Shown here one piece after another: positions 8,581 through 17,486 of a stretch of 64,000 nucleotides of DNA; the stretch's first letter is position 1, and every line of letters begins with the position of its first letter. The DNA is taken from NCBI GenBank assembly GCA_021272315.1, contig JAJSLI010000020.1, positions 1 to 64,000 on the forward strand, in the 5' to 3' direction. The notes under the pieces are model-generated. The model ran no database searches and was not told the origin of the DNA. It worked only from the letters and a program-made list of their open reading frames with translations. This stretch comes from Methylacidiphilales bacterium. Its GTDB lineage: Bacteria > Verrucomicrobiota > Verrucomicrobiia > Methylacidiphilales > UBA1321. Both the position numbers and the translations under genes were made by a program.

Positions 8581-9216
8581 ATGTTGGGTATTCTGCATAA
8601 CGATTCCCGTTCCCGCGTCGCTCGAGGCGAAAGATTGCCCAATGCGACACTCAGCCTGTTTTCGCAATTCCTGCGTTCTCCGCGCTCTGTCGGCTCGGTT
8701 TTGCCGAGTTCGCGTGGGCTGGCGAAGCTGATGGTCGAACCCGTGGACTTTACGTCGCCCTTGACGATTATCGAATTCGGTCCCGGCACCGGAACCATAA
8801 CGTCATGCATCGCCGAACGTTTGCGGCCCCAATCGCGATATATTGGAATCGAGACCAATAAAAAATTTTTCGAAGATGTATCGATCCAATTTCCCAACCT
8901 GCATTTCGTCAACCGCAGCGCGGTCGAGATAGAGCCGATTCTCCAGTCCTTCAACATCAAATCCGTCAACGCGATCCTCAGCGGCATCCCCTGGGCCTCA
9001 TTGCCCGCCGGGCTGCAACCGGAGATTTTGGACGGCGCCGTGCGAAGCCTGCATCCCGGCGGTGTATTTGTCACTTTCGCCTATGTATCAGGCTTGCTGC
9101 TGCCCGCCGCGCAAACGCTGCGCCGCCAATTGAAGGCCCGGTTTTCCAACGTGCAGACATCCCGCGTGATCTGGAATAATTTTCCTCCCGCGTTTACCTA
9201 CGTCTGCCAACGCTGA
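8581..9216 (+). CDS. SAM-dependent methyltransferase, PmtA-like
   Basis: A 211-residue class I methyltransferase. An N-terminal segment, FLRSPRSVGSVLPSS, precedes the SAM-binding motif I, EFGPGTGT, and an acidic post-I residue in GIETN. The catalytic-region motif SGIPW is typical of the rRNA-dimethylase-like phospholipid N-methyltransferases. The product would methylate phosphatidylethanolamine or a related substrate at the membrane. Sequence alone cannot separate this from other members of the family. It converges on the glycosyltransferase gene with only 23 bases between them. Confidence 0.75.
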   Translation: MLGILHNDSRSRVARGERLPNATLSLFSQFLRSPRSVGSVLPSSRGLAKLMVEPVDFTSPLTIIEFGPGTGTITSCIAERLRPQSRYIGIETNKKFFEDVSIQFPNLHFVNRSAVEIEPILQSFNIKSVNAILSGIPWASLPAGLQPEILDGAVRSLHPGGVFVTFAYVSGLLLPAAQTLRRQLKARFSNVQTSRVIWNNFPPAFTYVCQR

Positions 9217-9239
9217 GAAGTGATTTTTATGCCGAAGCG

Positions 9240-10280
9240 TCACGGGGTTGATGCGGCGAGGCTGGCGGAGAGTTCGTCGCAAGCGGCGATGACGTCGTCG
9301 GGATGGATGTCATCCATGGAACGATGCTTGATCTGCTCGTAGCGGTGCGGGGTGTCGGGCGGTGGAACGTAGCCGCGGCTGGTGACGATGCGGTAGGGGA
9401 CCTGCCACGGATACCAGTGGTCTTCGACCGAGGGGCCGAAGAGCGCGACCACGGGGCAGCCGCAGGCAGCGGCAAGATGCATGGTCGCGGTATCGAGGCC
9501 GACATAAAGCTTGGCGCGATAAAGGAGGTCGGCGATTTGGGGCCAGGATGCCTTCCCGAGAGTGCCGAGTATGCCGGGGCCGAGCTCTTTTTGGAGCCAC
9601 TCGACTTGTTCGATCTCGTGCGGAGCCGGGCCGCACGCGGCGACGACATGAGCAAAGCGGTCGAGGAGACGCCGGCAAACCTCGCGCCAGCTTTCGCGGT
9701 TCCAGCACTTGAAGCCCTGGCGTCCACCAACCTGGACCACGACAAACTCCTTGAGATCGCGGCCCGGTTTCCAGACGCGGGTGAACGCACGGTCGAAACG
9801 CATCGGCGGGATAGGGCGGAGAAGGTCGATAAATTCGGCGACGGAGTAGAAGTCTTTCTGGATGCGGTGGCATTGTTCCCAGTCAAAAGTCGAGATGCCG
9901 GTAAAGCGACGAAGTTCAAAGGGCTTGAGGGGGGAGGAAGGCTTGACCGAATAGAGCCGCTTGGTCCAGGAACAGATCGCGAAAAGACGGGCGCGATGGC
10001 CGTCACCAAGCTCGAAAACGTAATCGAAACGGACAAGCCTCAGGCGCAGCAGGACGAGGAGATCGAGCCAGAAATCAAGGAAGGAGCGCTCCTTTTTTTC
10101 CACCGGCGCGAGAGTGAGAACATGGTCGATTTCCGGGCAGCCTTCGAGAATGCCGGCGCAACCGCGCCGGACGAGAACCCAAATTTGCGCGCCGGGGTGG
10201 GCTTTACGGGCCGCGGTAAGGGTGGGGGTGAGGATCAGGGAATCGCCGATGTGCTTCGGCTTGATGAAGAGGATGCGCAT
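9240..10280 (-). CDS. Glycosyltransferase family 9 (heptosyltransferase-like)
   Basis: A 346-residue protein. It opens with MRILFIKPKHIGDS, the classic N-terminus of ADP-heptose:LPS heptosyltransferases. A second Rossmann half contains GLDTATMHLAAACGCPVVALFGPS, the donor-binding signature of GT9. It most likely transfers heptose to the LPS core at the inner membrane. This agrees with hldA and gmhB elsewhere in the window. The start is set at the ATG at 10280 because family homology begins there. An upstream in-frame ATG at 10346 would add 22 residues without family similarity. Confidence 0.85.
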   Translation of the reverse strand: MRILFIKPKHIGDSLILTPTLTAARKAHPGAQIWVLVRRGCAGILEGCPEIDHVLTLAPVEKKERSFLDFWLDLLVLLRLRLVRFDYVFELGDGHRARLFAICSWTKRLYSVKPSSPLKPFELRRFTGISTFDWEQCHRIQKDFYSVAEFIDLLRPIPPMRFDRAFTRVWKPGRDLKEFVVVQVGGRQGFKCWNRESWREVCRRLLDRFAHVVAACGPAPHEIEQVEWLQKELGPGILGTLGKASWPQIADLLYRAKLYVGLDTATMHLAAACGCPVVALFGPSVEDHWYPWQVPYRIVTSRGYVPPPDTPHRYEQIKHRSMDDIHPDDVIAACDELSASLAASTP

Positions 10281-10442
10281 GCAGGAACTCGCGCTTATAT
10301 TTATCTTGGGCGAGAGGTGAAGGCAACAGGGAAGGGTGCTGCGCACGGCGGAAGGATCACGTATTTAACCAGGCAACCGTCGCCCGGTTTTTCCAGAAGC
10401 TACGGAATCCGCCACGGCGCGGCCTTGCTCTATGTTGCCCTG

Positions 10443-11516
10443 CTAAAAGCGGCAATTGGCGAGCCCATTTTTGTCGAGGTAATGCTGGTGGTATTCCTCG
10501 GCGCGCCAGAAGTCGGTGGCCGGCACGATCTGGGTGACAATCGGGTGGCTGAAGCGGTGGGAGGCTTCGAGGCGCGACTTGGAGGCCTCGGCGGCCGTTT
10601 TCTGCTCGGGTGAGTAGTAGAAGACGACGGAACGGTATTGGGTGCCGACATCGGGGCCCTGGCGGTTGGGGGTAGTGGGATCGTGGTTGGCCCAGAAGAC
10701 ATCGAGGAGCTGGTCGTAGGAGACTTTGGCGGGATCGTAAATGACGAGGACGGTTTCGGCGTGGCCGGTCTGGTCGGTGCAGACGTCTTCGTAGGTGGGA
10801 CTTTTCATCGTGCCGCCCATGAATCCAACGATGGTGTCGGTGACACCGGGGATTTTCTCGAATGTTTCCTGCGAGCCCCAGAAGCAGCCTGCGGCGAAGG
10901 CGGCCTCGGCGAGCGGCTTTACTTTCTCAGGGACTTCCTGGCCCTTGAGAACAAAGGTGAAGGCGGCGGAGTTCATGCAATAGCGCAGGCCGGTGGGCGC
11001 GGGGCCGTCGTCGAAGACGTGGCCTAGATGGGCGTCGCAACGGGCGCAGCGGACTTCTGTGCGCTGCATGCCGAAACTGTTGTCGGAGAGGGTAACAATG
11101 TTTTCCGGTGCGATGGGCTGGAAAAAACTGGGCCAGCCAGTGCCCGAGTCAAACTTGGCGTCGGAGACGAAGAGAGGAAGATTGCAGCAGACGCAATGGT
11201 AAACGCCGTCCTTGTGATTGTCGTAGAAAATGCCGCAGAAGGCGGTTTCAGTGCCCTCGGCCCGGGTCACGTTGTATTGATCGGCGGTGAGTTGCTTGCG
11301 CCAATCGGCGTCGCTCTTGACGACTTTGGCCATCAAGACCGGTGCGGTGAGTTTGCCGTCGGGACCGAAGACGCGGACTTTGACATAACCGCTGCTTTCG
11401 GCAGGAACGGTTGCGGCAGCCAAAGGACCGAGGCCGAAGGTGCGGACGAGAAGGGAGCCGCCGGCGAGGGCGAGGGCGCTTTGGCCCATCAGGATGAAGA
11501 AGCTTCTGCGGTTCAT
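10443..11516 (-). CDS. msrBA: Exported MsrB-MsrA fusion, methionine sulfoxide reductase
   Basis: A 357-residue fusion that repairs both stereoisomers of methionine sulfoxide. A signal sequence with an RRSFF start (about residues 1-35) directs it out of the cytoplasm, possibly by Tat. The MsrB domain comes first, with zinc-binding pairs C108/C111 and C157/C160 and the catalytic cysteine C180 in RYCMNSAAF. The MsrA domain follows, with catalytic C211 in GCFWG and the late motif EEYHQHYL. The B-A order is the reverse of the commoner A-B fusion. It is divergent from the aquaporin gene, and the intergenic region holds a 16-bp palindrome. Confidence 0.93.
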   Translation of the reverse strand: MNRRSFFILMGQSALALAGGSLLVRTFGLGPLAAATVPAESSGYVKVRVFGPDGKLTAPVLMAKVVKSDADWRKQLTADQYNVTRAEGTETAFCGIFYDNHKDGVYHCVCCNLPLFVSDAKFDSGTGWPSFFQPIAPENIVTLSDNSFGMQRTEVRCARCDAHLGHVFDDGPAPTGLRYCMNSAAFTFVLKGQEVPEKVKPLAEAAFAAGCFWGSQETFEKIPGVTDTIVGFMGGTMKSPTYEDVCTDQTGHAETVLVIYDPAKVSYDQLLDVFWANHDPTTPNRQGPDVGTQYRSVVFYYSPEQKTAAEASKSRLEASHRFSHPIVTQIVPATDFWRAEEYHQHYLDKNGLANCRF

Positions 11517-11549
11517 GATTGGAATTTGCGGACGGGTGGTGTCGAACGT

Positions 11550-11565
11550 CTTATTCTTGAATAAG
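11550..11565. promoter_or_regulatory. 16-bp palindrome between divergent genes
   Basis: CTTATTC-TT-GAATAAG has perfect 7-base arms around a 2-base centre. It lies between the divergently transcribed msrBA and aquaporin genes, 34 bases upstream of the msrBA start. Position and symmetry suggest a dimeric repressor or activator site, but no regulator is identified. Confidence 0.4.
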
Positions 11566-11686
11566 AGGCGGGAAGAGACATTTTATTCCCGGTCAAGATG
11601 GCACGATAAGAGACCGAAGTAAAAGACCGGTTGCTGACGAACATTTCACTTGGATACGCGCCGGGGCGAAAATAGGCTCCAGCGCA

Positions 11687-12493
11687 GTGAAGCCCGATCC
11701 CCTGCAACATTCCCATGCGCCGGAATATGTGGCCGAGTTCCTCGGCACGGCTTGCATGGTCTTTTTTGGGTTGAGCGCGGTGGTTTTCGATTTTGGCGAG
11801 GGGATGCCGATGTCGCGCTGGGTGCCCGACTCGAGTCTGCGACTGCTGATCACAGGGCTGCTGTTCGCCGGTACGGGCTCGCTGGTGGCGATCTCACCCT
11901 TGGGGCGGCTGAGCGGCGCCCATATCAATCCGTCGGTCTCCCTGGCTTTTTGGCTGAACGGAAAGATGCACTTCCACGATTTTATCGGTTACGTCGTGGC
12001 GCAAATGCTGGGCGGGATGGCTGGTGCTGCTATGCTCGCCGGAGTGTGGAAGAAACATGCCGCGAGCGTCCACAACGGGATGACGCTGCCGGGCGCCGGA
12101 TGGGCGCTTTGGCAGGTTTTCAGCGCGGAGGTGCTGTTGACCGCGTTGTTGGTTTTGTTGATTTTCATTTTTGTGAGCAGTCGACGGCTAATGCGCTGGA
12201 CGCCGTTGATGACCTGGATCGTGGTGGCGATGATGGTGTGGCTGGAGGCGCCGGTTTCGGGAACGAGCCTGAATACGGCGCGGAGTTTTGGACCGGCGCT
12301 GGTCAGCGGTTCCTGGCACAATCAGTGGATTTATGCCATTGCCCCGCCGCTGGGCGGAATCGTGGGACTGGCGCTTTTTCGCCTGGTGACAAAGGAGGGA
12401 CGGGAAGTGCTGACGGGAAAGCTTTTCCAAGCCCCGAATTACCGCAGTGTGTTCAAGTGTCCGCCTCAACCTGCCACCGAAACAAAATCATGA
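11687..12493 (+). CDS. MIP-family channel (aquaporin-like) with altered NPA motifs
   Basis: A 268-residue membrane protein with the six-helix, two-half-helix pattern of aquaporins and glycerol facilitators. The first signature is SGAHINPSVSLAF (NPS at 81-83) and the second is GTSLNTARSFGPA (NTA at 196-198, with the conserved Arg 199). Canonical channels have NPA in both places, so both pore motifs are altered here. The selectivity cannot be stated. The start is GTG at 11687. Its stop codon overlaps the next start (ATGA), so it is translationally coupled to the DUF362 gene. Confidence 0.85.
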   Translation: MKPDPLQHSHAPEYVAEFLGTACMVFFGLSAVVFDFGEGMPMSRWVPDSSLRLLITGLLFAGTGSLVAISPLGRLSGAHINPSVSLAFWLNGKMHFHDFIGYVVAQMLGGMAGAAMLAGVWKKHAASVHNGMTLPGAGWALWQVFSAEVLLTALLVLLIFIFVSSRRLMRWTPLMTWIVVAMMVWLEAPVSGTSLNTARSFGPALVSGSWHNQWIYAIAPPLGGIVGLALFRLVTKEGREVLTGKLFQAPNYRSVFKCPPQPATETKS

Positions 12494-13584
12494 ATACAGG
12501 CCCTGGGAATAAATTGGCGTGGCTGGCAATGGCGGGAGTTGTTGCGTTGGCGGTCGCAGCGAGTTCGATCGACGCGCAGACGGCTGGTTCCAAACAGGCA
12601 ACGGAGCGCCTGCCGCTTTCGCCGGTGATCCTGGTGGAGCGTCCGGGCGTTGTGCGGGAATTTTCGGCGGACCCGCAACAGGTGGCGCAGATGGTGGATC
12701 ATGCGTTGCTCAAACTGACCAGCGCCCAGGACATCGCGACGGCCTGGAAACGGCTGGGGATCACGCCGCAGGACGTGGTGGGAATCAAGATCACCACCGC
12801 AGGCGGGCCGGCGCTTTGCACGCACCAGCCACTGGTACAGGCGATTTGCGCCGGGCTGGAGTTGGCGGGCGTGCCGGCGTCCCAGATCATCATTTGGGAT
12901 AAATTCCAAGACAAGATGCGTCCGGCGGGCTATGCCCTGCGGGCCTCCAGAGGTGCGTATCCCGCAATCGAGTCTGTAGTTCCAGCCAACTATTATGATC
13001 CGTCCGTTTTTTACCGAAACGATATGGCCGGCAACTTGATTTGGGGCGATTTCATGTTCAACCAGTCGCTCAATATGTACGATCCCGTCTCCAACCAGAT
13101 CGTCTGTCGCTCCTACTTCACGAAATTCGTGACGCAAACCTGCACGAAGTTGATTAATGTGCCCGTTCTGACCGACAATCAGTTCGTGGGCATCAGCGGC
13201 TGCATGAGCAGCCTCGCACTCGGCAGCGTGGATAATAACCGGCGTTTCCAAGGGCCGCCCACCTACGGCACTCCCGCCATCGACGATATTCTCGATCGCG
13301 ATTTCATCCGCCAAAAGGTGGTCGTGCACATCCTCGACGCGCTGGTGGCGCAATGCGCGGGGGGGCCGTCGTTCAACCCGCAATTCTGCGAATCTTGGGG
13401 GGCGCTTTATGTCGGGCGAGATCCCGTGGCGATCGATTCGCTGGTCCTGCCGAAGCTGGAACAAATGCGCCGGACGATGAACGTGCCGCCGATCGGCAAC
13501 ACGGCGAATTACATCCAGATGGCCAACTTTTACAGTCTTGGCACCACAGACCGGCGGCGAATCCAATTGGTGAGGATTCCGTAG
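12490..13584 (+). CDS. Exported DUF362-family protein
   Basis: A 364-residue protein with a signal peptide of about 30 residues (ending near SIDAQ). The body shows features of DUF362 proteins: the GIKITTAGG segment, TKLINVPVLTDN followed by GISGCMSSLALGSV, and a C-terminal GRDPVAID. The biochemical role of this family is unknown to me. The reading frame stays open far upstream, but the true start is the ATG at 12490. That ATG overlaps the aquaporin stop (ATGA) and is followed at once by the signal peptide. Confidence 0.75.
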   Translation: MNTGPGNKLAWLAMAGVVALAVAASSIDAQTAGSKQATERLPLSPVILVERPGVVREFSADPQQVAQMVDHALLKLTSAQDIATAWKRLGITPQDVVGIKITTAGGPALCTHQPLVQAICAGLELAGVPASQIIIWDKFQDKMRPAGYALRASRGAYPAIESVVPANYYDPSVFYRNDMAGNLIWGDFMFNQSLNMYDPVSNQIVCRSYFTKFVTQTCTKLINVPVLTDNQFVGISGCMSSLALGSVDNNRRFQGPPTYGTPAIDDILDRDFIRQKVVVHILDALVAQCAGGPSFNPQFCESWGALYVGRDPVAIDSLVLPKLEQMRRTMNVPPIGNTANYIQMANFYSLGTTDRRRIQLVRIP

Positions 13585-13742
13585 AGGTTGTCCGAAAATT
13601 GTCCACTTTTCCCAGTTGCCTTGGGAATTCACTTGCTAAGGCTATTTCATTGCCGGTCCGGATGGACGGTGGCGGCTTGAATCGGCACGAAATGGAAGTT
13701 TACCGGAATAGTTGTGACGTGGCGTTAATAAAAATAGAGAGG

Positions 13743-14882
13743 CTACGTCGCAAGCGGCACGGTGAAATGGAAGGAGGAACCCTTGCCAGGAGTCGATTCG
13801 ACCCAGATACGACCACCGTTTTTTTCAACCATCTCCCGGCAGAGTGGGAGGCCGAGCCCGGTGCCTTTTTCGCCTTTGGTGCCGAAGGTGGGTTTGTTGC
13901 GGCCGAGGTGAAAGAGGCTGACGATGCGTTCGGGCGGGATGCCATGGCCGGAATCGGTAACGGTTATGATGAGTTCACCATCTCCCTTTTGCGCGGAAAT
14001 GCGAATGGTCCCGCCGGCCGGAGTGAACTTGACCGCATTGCTCAGAAGATTGCGCAGGACGGTGTCGTTCATACGGCTGTCGCAATGAATTTCAACGGGG
14101 TCGATAACGTCATTGACGATGGTGATGTTCTTGGCGCGCGCCGCCACACCAATAAGAGTCGCGGCAAATTTGACCTCCTGGATGATGGAGACGCGGGCGG
14201 GTTCGGGATCGACCTTGCCGAGTTGCATCTGCGCCCAGCTGAGGAGATCGAGGAGGAGTTCTCCAACCTGCCGGGCGACATCGCGAACGTCATGCGCGGT
14301 CTCCCGCAGCTCTTGCCCGGCATCCTTCGGGATCGTAGCGACCATCTCCTCGCTGAGGCTGAGGAGGCCGCTCATCGGATTTTTGAGGTCGTGCGCGAGG
14401 ATAGAGAAAAAGACGTCTTTGCCGGCGTTGATTTCGCGCAATTCCTCTTCGGCTTTCTGGCGGACGGCGATTTCGGCCTCGAGTTCGCGTTGGAGGCGGC
14501 GGATGGAGATATGATTTCTGACGCGCGCGTTGACTTCCTCGCGCTGGAGGGGTTTGACGACGTAATCAACGGCGCCGACGGAAAAACCCCGGAGGATGTA
14601 GGAAGTGTCGGAGATGGCGGTCATGAAGATGACCGGAATGTTGCTGGTTGCCGGGGTGGCCTTGAGCCGTTGGCAGGTCTCAAATCCGTCGAGGCCGGGC
14701 ATCATCACGTCGAGGAGGATGAGGTCGGGCTTGCCATACTGGGCCTGCTCAATGGCCCCGGCTCCGTCCTCGGCGACGAGTACGCGATAGCCCTGGCCGG
14801 AAAGGTACTCGAAGAGGACGTTGAGATTTGTCTTGTTGTCGTCGGCAATGAGGATGGTGGGGGCTGGGGGCGTGGCGTTCAT
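13743..14882 (-). CDS. Response regulator-histidine kinase (REC-HisKA-HATPase)
   Basis: A 379-residue soluble signalling protein. Residues 8-125 are a receiver domain with acidic pocket DD (14-15), phospho-acceptor D58 in LLDVMMPG and conserved K110 in VVKP. A coiled-coil linker (about 125-155) leads to a HisKA domain with phospho-His H164 in LAHDLKNP. A HATPase domain follows with an N-box (NLLSNAVKF) and G-boxes (DSGHGIP, GTGLGL). There is no output domain, so it should relay or modulate phosphotransfer. Its ATG overlaps the stop of the upstream hybrid kinase (ATGA), which implies stoichiometric co-expression. Confidence 0.92.
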   Translation of the reverse strand: MNATPPAPTILIADDNKTNLNVLFEYLSGQGYRVLVAEDGAGAIEQAQYGKPDLILLDVMMPGLDGFETCQRLKATPATSNIPVIFMTAISDTSYILRGFSVGAVDYVVKPLQREEVNARVRNHISIRRLQRELEAEIAVRQKAEEELREINAGKDVFFSILAHDLKNPMSGLLSLSEEMVATIPKDAGQELRETAHDVRDVARQVGELLLDLLSWAQMQLGKVDPEPARVSIIQEVKFAATLIGVAARAKNITIVNDVIDPVEIHCDSRMNDTVLRNLLSNAVKFTPAGGTIRISAQKGDGELIITVTDSGHGIPPERIVSLFHLGRNKPTFGTKGEKGTGLGLPLCREMVEKNGGRIWVESTPGKGSSFHFTVPLAT

Positions 14883-17473
14883 ACGGAATTGGACCCCGGG
14901 TCGGTGTGTTCATCGATCAACTGGCGTATTTGCCGGATACGGAAGCCGTCGCATAGTTCACGGAGCCTGCTCTGGAAGGGTCGATAGGCGGCCTCGGTTG
15001 CCGCGAGTTTTTCTGCGGCGGCGGCCAGGCTGAGGAGATCACCCTGGCGGGCGAGGTCGGCAAAGAGCACCGCTTCCGCGTGGGGCAGCGGAGGCGAGGT
15101 GGCGGCGGTATTTTCCGGGAACTCGTCGGCCAAGCCGAAAGTGTCTTCGGTTGCGATCCAGTCGATGGCGAGATGTCGCTGGAGACAGTCGATCAGCTTC
15201 GCGTAATCGACCGGTTTGAAGAGAAAATCGGGGCAGCCGAGTATGCGGCATCGTTTGATCTCATCCTCGCCGACGCTGGCAGAAACGGGAATGATGGGCA
15301 AATTCTTGAAGGCGTCGATCTGGCGGGTGTACTGGATGAACTGGACGCCATCAATGATGGGCATGGCGATGTCGGTCAGGACGAGATCGGGGTGTTCCTT
15401 TGGAAGGAGATCAAGGGCGATGCGTCCGTTGTCGGCCTCGACGAGATGAAAGTCGAGGGGCGCGAGCATGTCGATGACGACGGCGCGGTTGGCGGGAATG
15501 TCATCAATAACGAGGATTTTCCGGCGGGGGCCGGTATATCCGGTGATGCGTGAAGGAGCCTTCGATTCCCGGGGTGGCGGGAGATTGGAGGTGCTGGCGG
15601 TGAGTTCAAGATCGAAGGAGAATGTGCTGCCTTTGCCAAATTCGCTTTCAACGGTGATCGTGCCACCCATCAGTTGGACCAGGCGCTGGCTTAGGGCGAG
15701 ACCGAGGCCGGTTCCCTCGGCATTGCGCGCGGCGTCGGCGACCTGGCTGAAAGGCTTGAAGAGAAGCTTGATTTTGCCCGGCGCGATGCCGATGCCGGTG
15801 TCGCTGATGGCAAAACGAATTTTCCCCTCGTGGGGGAAGACACGGAAGCGGACACCTCCCCGGTCGGTGAATTTCACGGCGTTGCCGAGCAGGTTGATGA
15901 TGACCTGGCGCAGGCGCTTTTCATCGGCCCGGACGGCTTCAGGCAGGCTGGGGGAGAGATCGACGTCAAAGGCGATGCCCTTCTGTTCGGCGCGAATCTG
16001 GAACATGTCGATCGGGCCGCGGAGGAATTCGCCAAAGAAGATGTCGGAGGGGACAATCTCAATCCGGCGGGCCTCGATCTTGGCAAAGTCGAGAATATCG
16101 TTGATGAGCGTGAGCAGATGTTCGCCGGACTGCTGGATGACCCGCATGCCGGAGAGTACCTTGGCGGGAAGCGCCGGCAGGTTTCCCAGAATCTGGGCGT
16201 AGCCGAGGATGCCGTTGAGGGGCGTGCGCAGTTCGTGGCTCATATTGGCGAGGAACTCGCTCTTGGCGTGATTGGCCCGCTCGGCCTCGATGGTCTTGGC
16301 TTTGAGGTCCATCGTGCGTTCGGCGACCTTTTGTTCGAGGAGGGCATTGGTCTGGCGGAGATTCTCCGTTGCTTCCTGAACACGGTCGGCCATGCCATCG
16401 AACGCGTGGCCGAGGTAGCCAAATTCATCTCGCCTTTGGTCGAGCCGGGCCCGAGCGGAGAGATCGCCCTCCTCGATTTTACGCGCGGCCCGGGTCAGGA
16501 CGCTGAGCGGACGGTTGAGCGACTGGGCGGCGGCGCTGGCCCCGGCGGCCAGTAGTACGACGAGAATAACGCCCCCGATAAACATTCCCTGAAGAAGGCG
16601 GGTGGTGGGGGCGAAGATTTCACCGGTGTCGATTTTCACCACTAATCCCCAGCCCAGCGAGGGGAGATAACGCGAAACGGCCAGAACGGAACTGGCTCGG
16701 TAATCGGTCGTGACCGCTTGCGTCCGGACGCCTTCCACGGCGTCCTTAATCGCCGGGGGCGCCTGGCTGGCGGGGAAGCTGAGGTGGAAGGCGGCATCGG
16801 GAGCGTGGCGGAGCGGAGCGACGATCATAATGCGGTCTCCCTCGGTTTGGGCGATGAGGGTCTCCCCGGTCTGGCCGAGGCCGATGTAGTCGTTGACCAC
16901 GCGATAGATTTTCTCATTGTGAAGTCGCGCGGCGACGACACCGGAGATAGCCCCGCTTGGGCTGAAAATCGGTGCTGCGACGTAAACGGCGGGTGCGTTC
17001 GTCGCGGGATCGAAGGTGTAATCGGAAATTTCCGCGCTCATGAGCGTACGAGTGAGATCGATGGTACGGAGCAGGCCGGGGGTCGGGGCGTCGCTGGCAT
17101 TTTGCGTGAAGAGGAGTTTTCCGCTCTGGGAAAAGAGGTAGAGATTGCGGTAGCCGCCAATATTGCGGAGGAAGGCGAGAAGCGATTCGCGTTCGGAGGC
17201 CGGCTTGCTTTCGTCGACGAGGTCCGGCATGTAGGGCTGGGCGGCGAGAAACTGGATTTGCGCGAGTTCGTCGCGGGCGTAGGCTTCGATTTTCCCCGCG
17301 CGGTCGGCGGCAATGTTGGCGAGGTTCTCCACCGCCTGTGTGCGGATTTGTTGAAGCGCGAAATAGCTTAGAGCCGTGCCGCCGATCACGAGTACCGGCA
17401 GCGAAACCAACAGGAACCGCCAGAAGAGCTGGGCTGAGAGACGCCGTTGTCGATGAAGAGAAAAGGGGAGCAT
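14879..17473 (-). CDS. Membrane hybrid histidine kinase
   Basis: An 864-residue sensor kinase. A first membrane helix (about 17-40) is followed by a ~250-residue periplasmic domain, probably a dCache sensor. A second helix (about 295-315) and a HAMP domain (about 318-370) come next. The HisKA domain has H413 in MSHELRTPLNG, and the HATPase has GTGLGLALS. A receiver domain near 670-790 carries DIAMPI. About 80 further residues follow that I cannot assign. The start is the ATG at 17473, where the signal-anchor begins; the frame is open upstream but there overlaps the binding-protein gene. It is the middle gene of a three-gene signalling operon. Confidence 0.9.
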   Translation of the reverse strand: MLPFSLHRQRRLSAQLFWRFLLVSLPVLVIGGTALSYFALQQIRTQAVENLANIAADRAGKIEAYARDELAQIQFLAAQPYMPDLVDESKPASERESLLAFLRNIGGYRNLYLFSQSGKLLFTQNASDAPTPGLLRTIDLTRTLMSAEISDYTFDPATNAPAVYVAAPIFSPSGAISGVVAARLHNEKIYRVVNDYIGLGQTGETLIAQTEGDRIMIVAPLRHAPDAAFHLSFPASQAPPAIKDAVEGVRTQAVTTDYRASSVLAVSRYLPSLGWGLVVKIDTGEIFAPTTRLLQGMFIGGVILVVLLAAGASAAAQSLNRPLSVLTRAARKIEEGDLSARARLDQRRDEFGYLGHAFDGMADRVQEATENLRQTNALLEQKVAERTMDLKAKTIEAERANHAKSEFLANMSHELRTPLNGILGYAQILGNLPALPAKVLSGMRVIQQSGEHLLTLINDILDFAKIEARRIEIVPSDIFFGEFLRGPIDMFQIRAEQKGIAFDVDLSPSLPEAVRADEKRLRQVIINLLGNAVKFTDRGGVRFRVFPHEGKIRFAISDTGIGIAPGKIKLLFKPFSQVADAARNAEGTGLGLALSQRLVQLMGGTITVESEFGKGSTFSFDLELTASTSNLPPPRESKAPSRITGYTGPRRKILVIDDIPANRAVVIDMLAPLDFHLVEADNGRIALDLLPKEHPDLVLTDIAMPIIDGVQFIQYTRQIDAFKNLPIIPVSASVGEDEIKRCRILGCPDFLFKPVDYAKLIDCLQRHLAIDWIATEDTFGLADEFPENTAATSPPLPHAEAVLFADLARQGDLLSLAAAAEKLAATEAAYRPFQSRLRELCDGFRIRQIRQLIDEHTDPGSNSV

Positions 17474-17486
17474 GGTTTGCTGAGTT

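Noticed and set aside
9303..10613. Plus-strand open frame across the glycosyltransferase and msrBA
   Set aside because: It runs antisense to two well-supported genes and has no motif.
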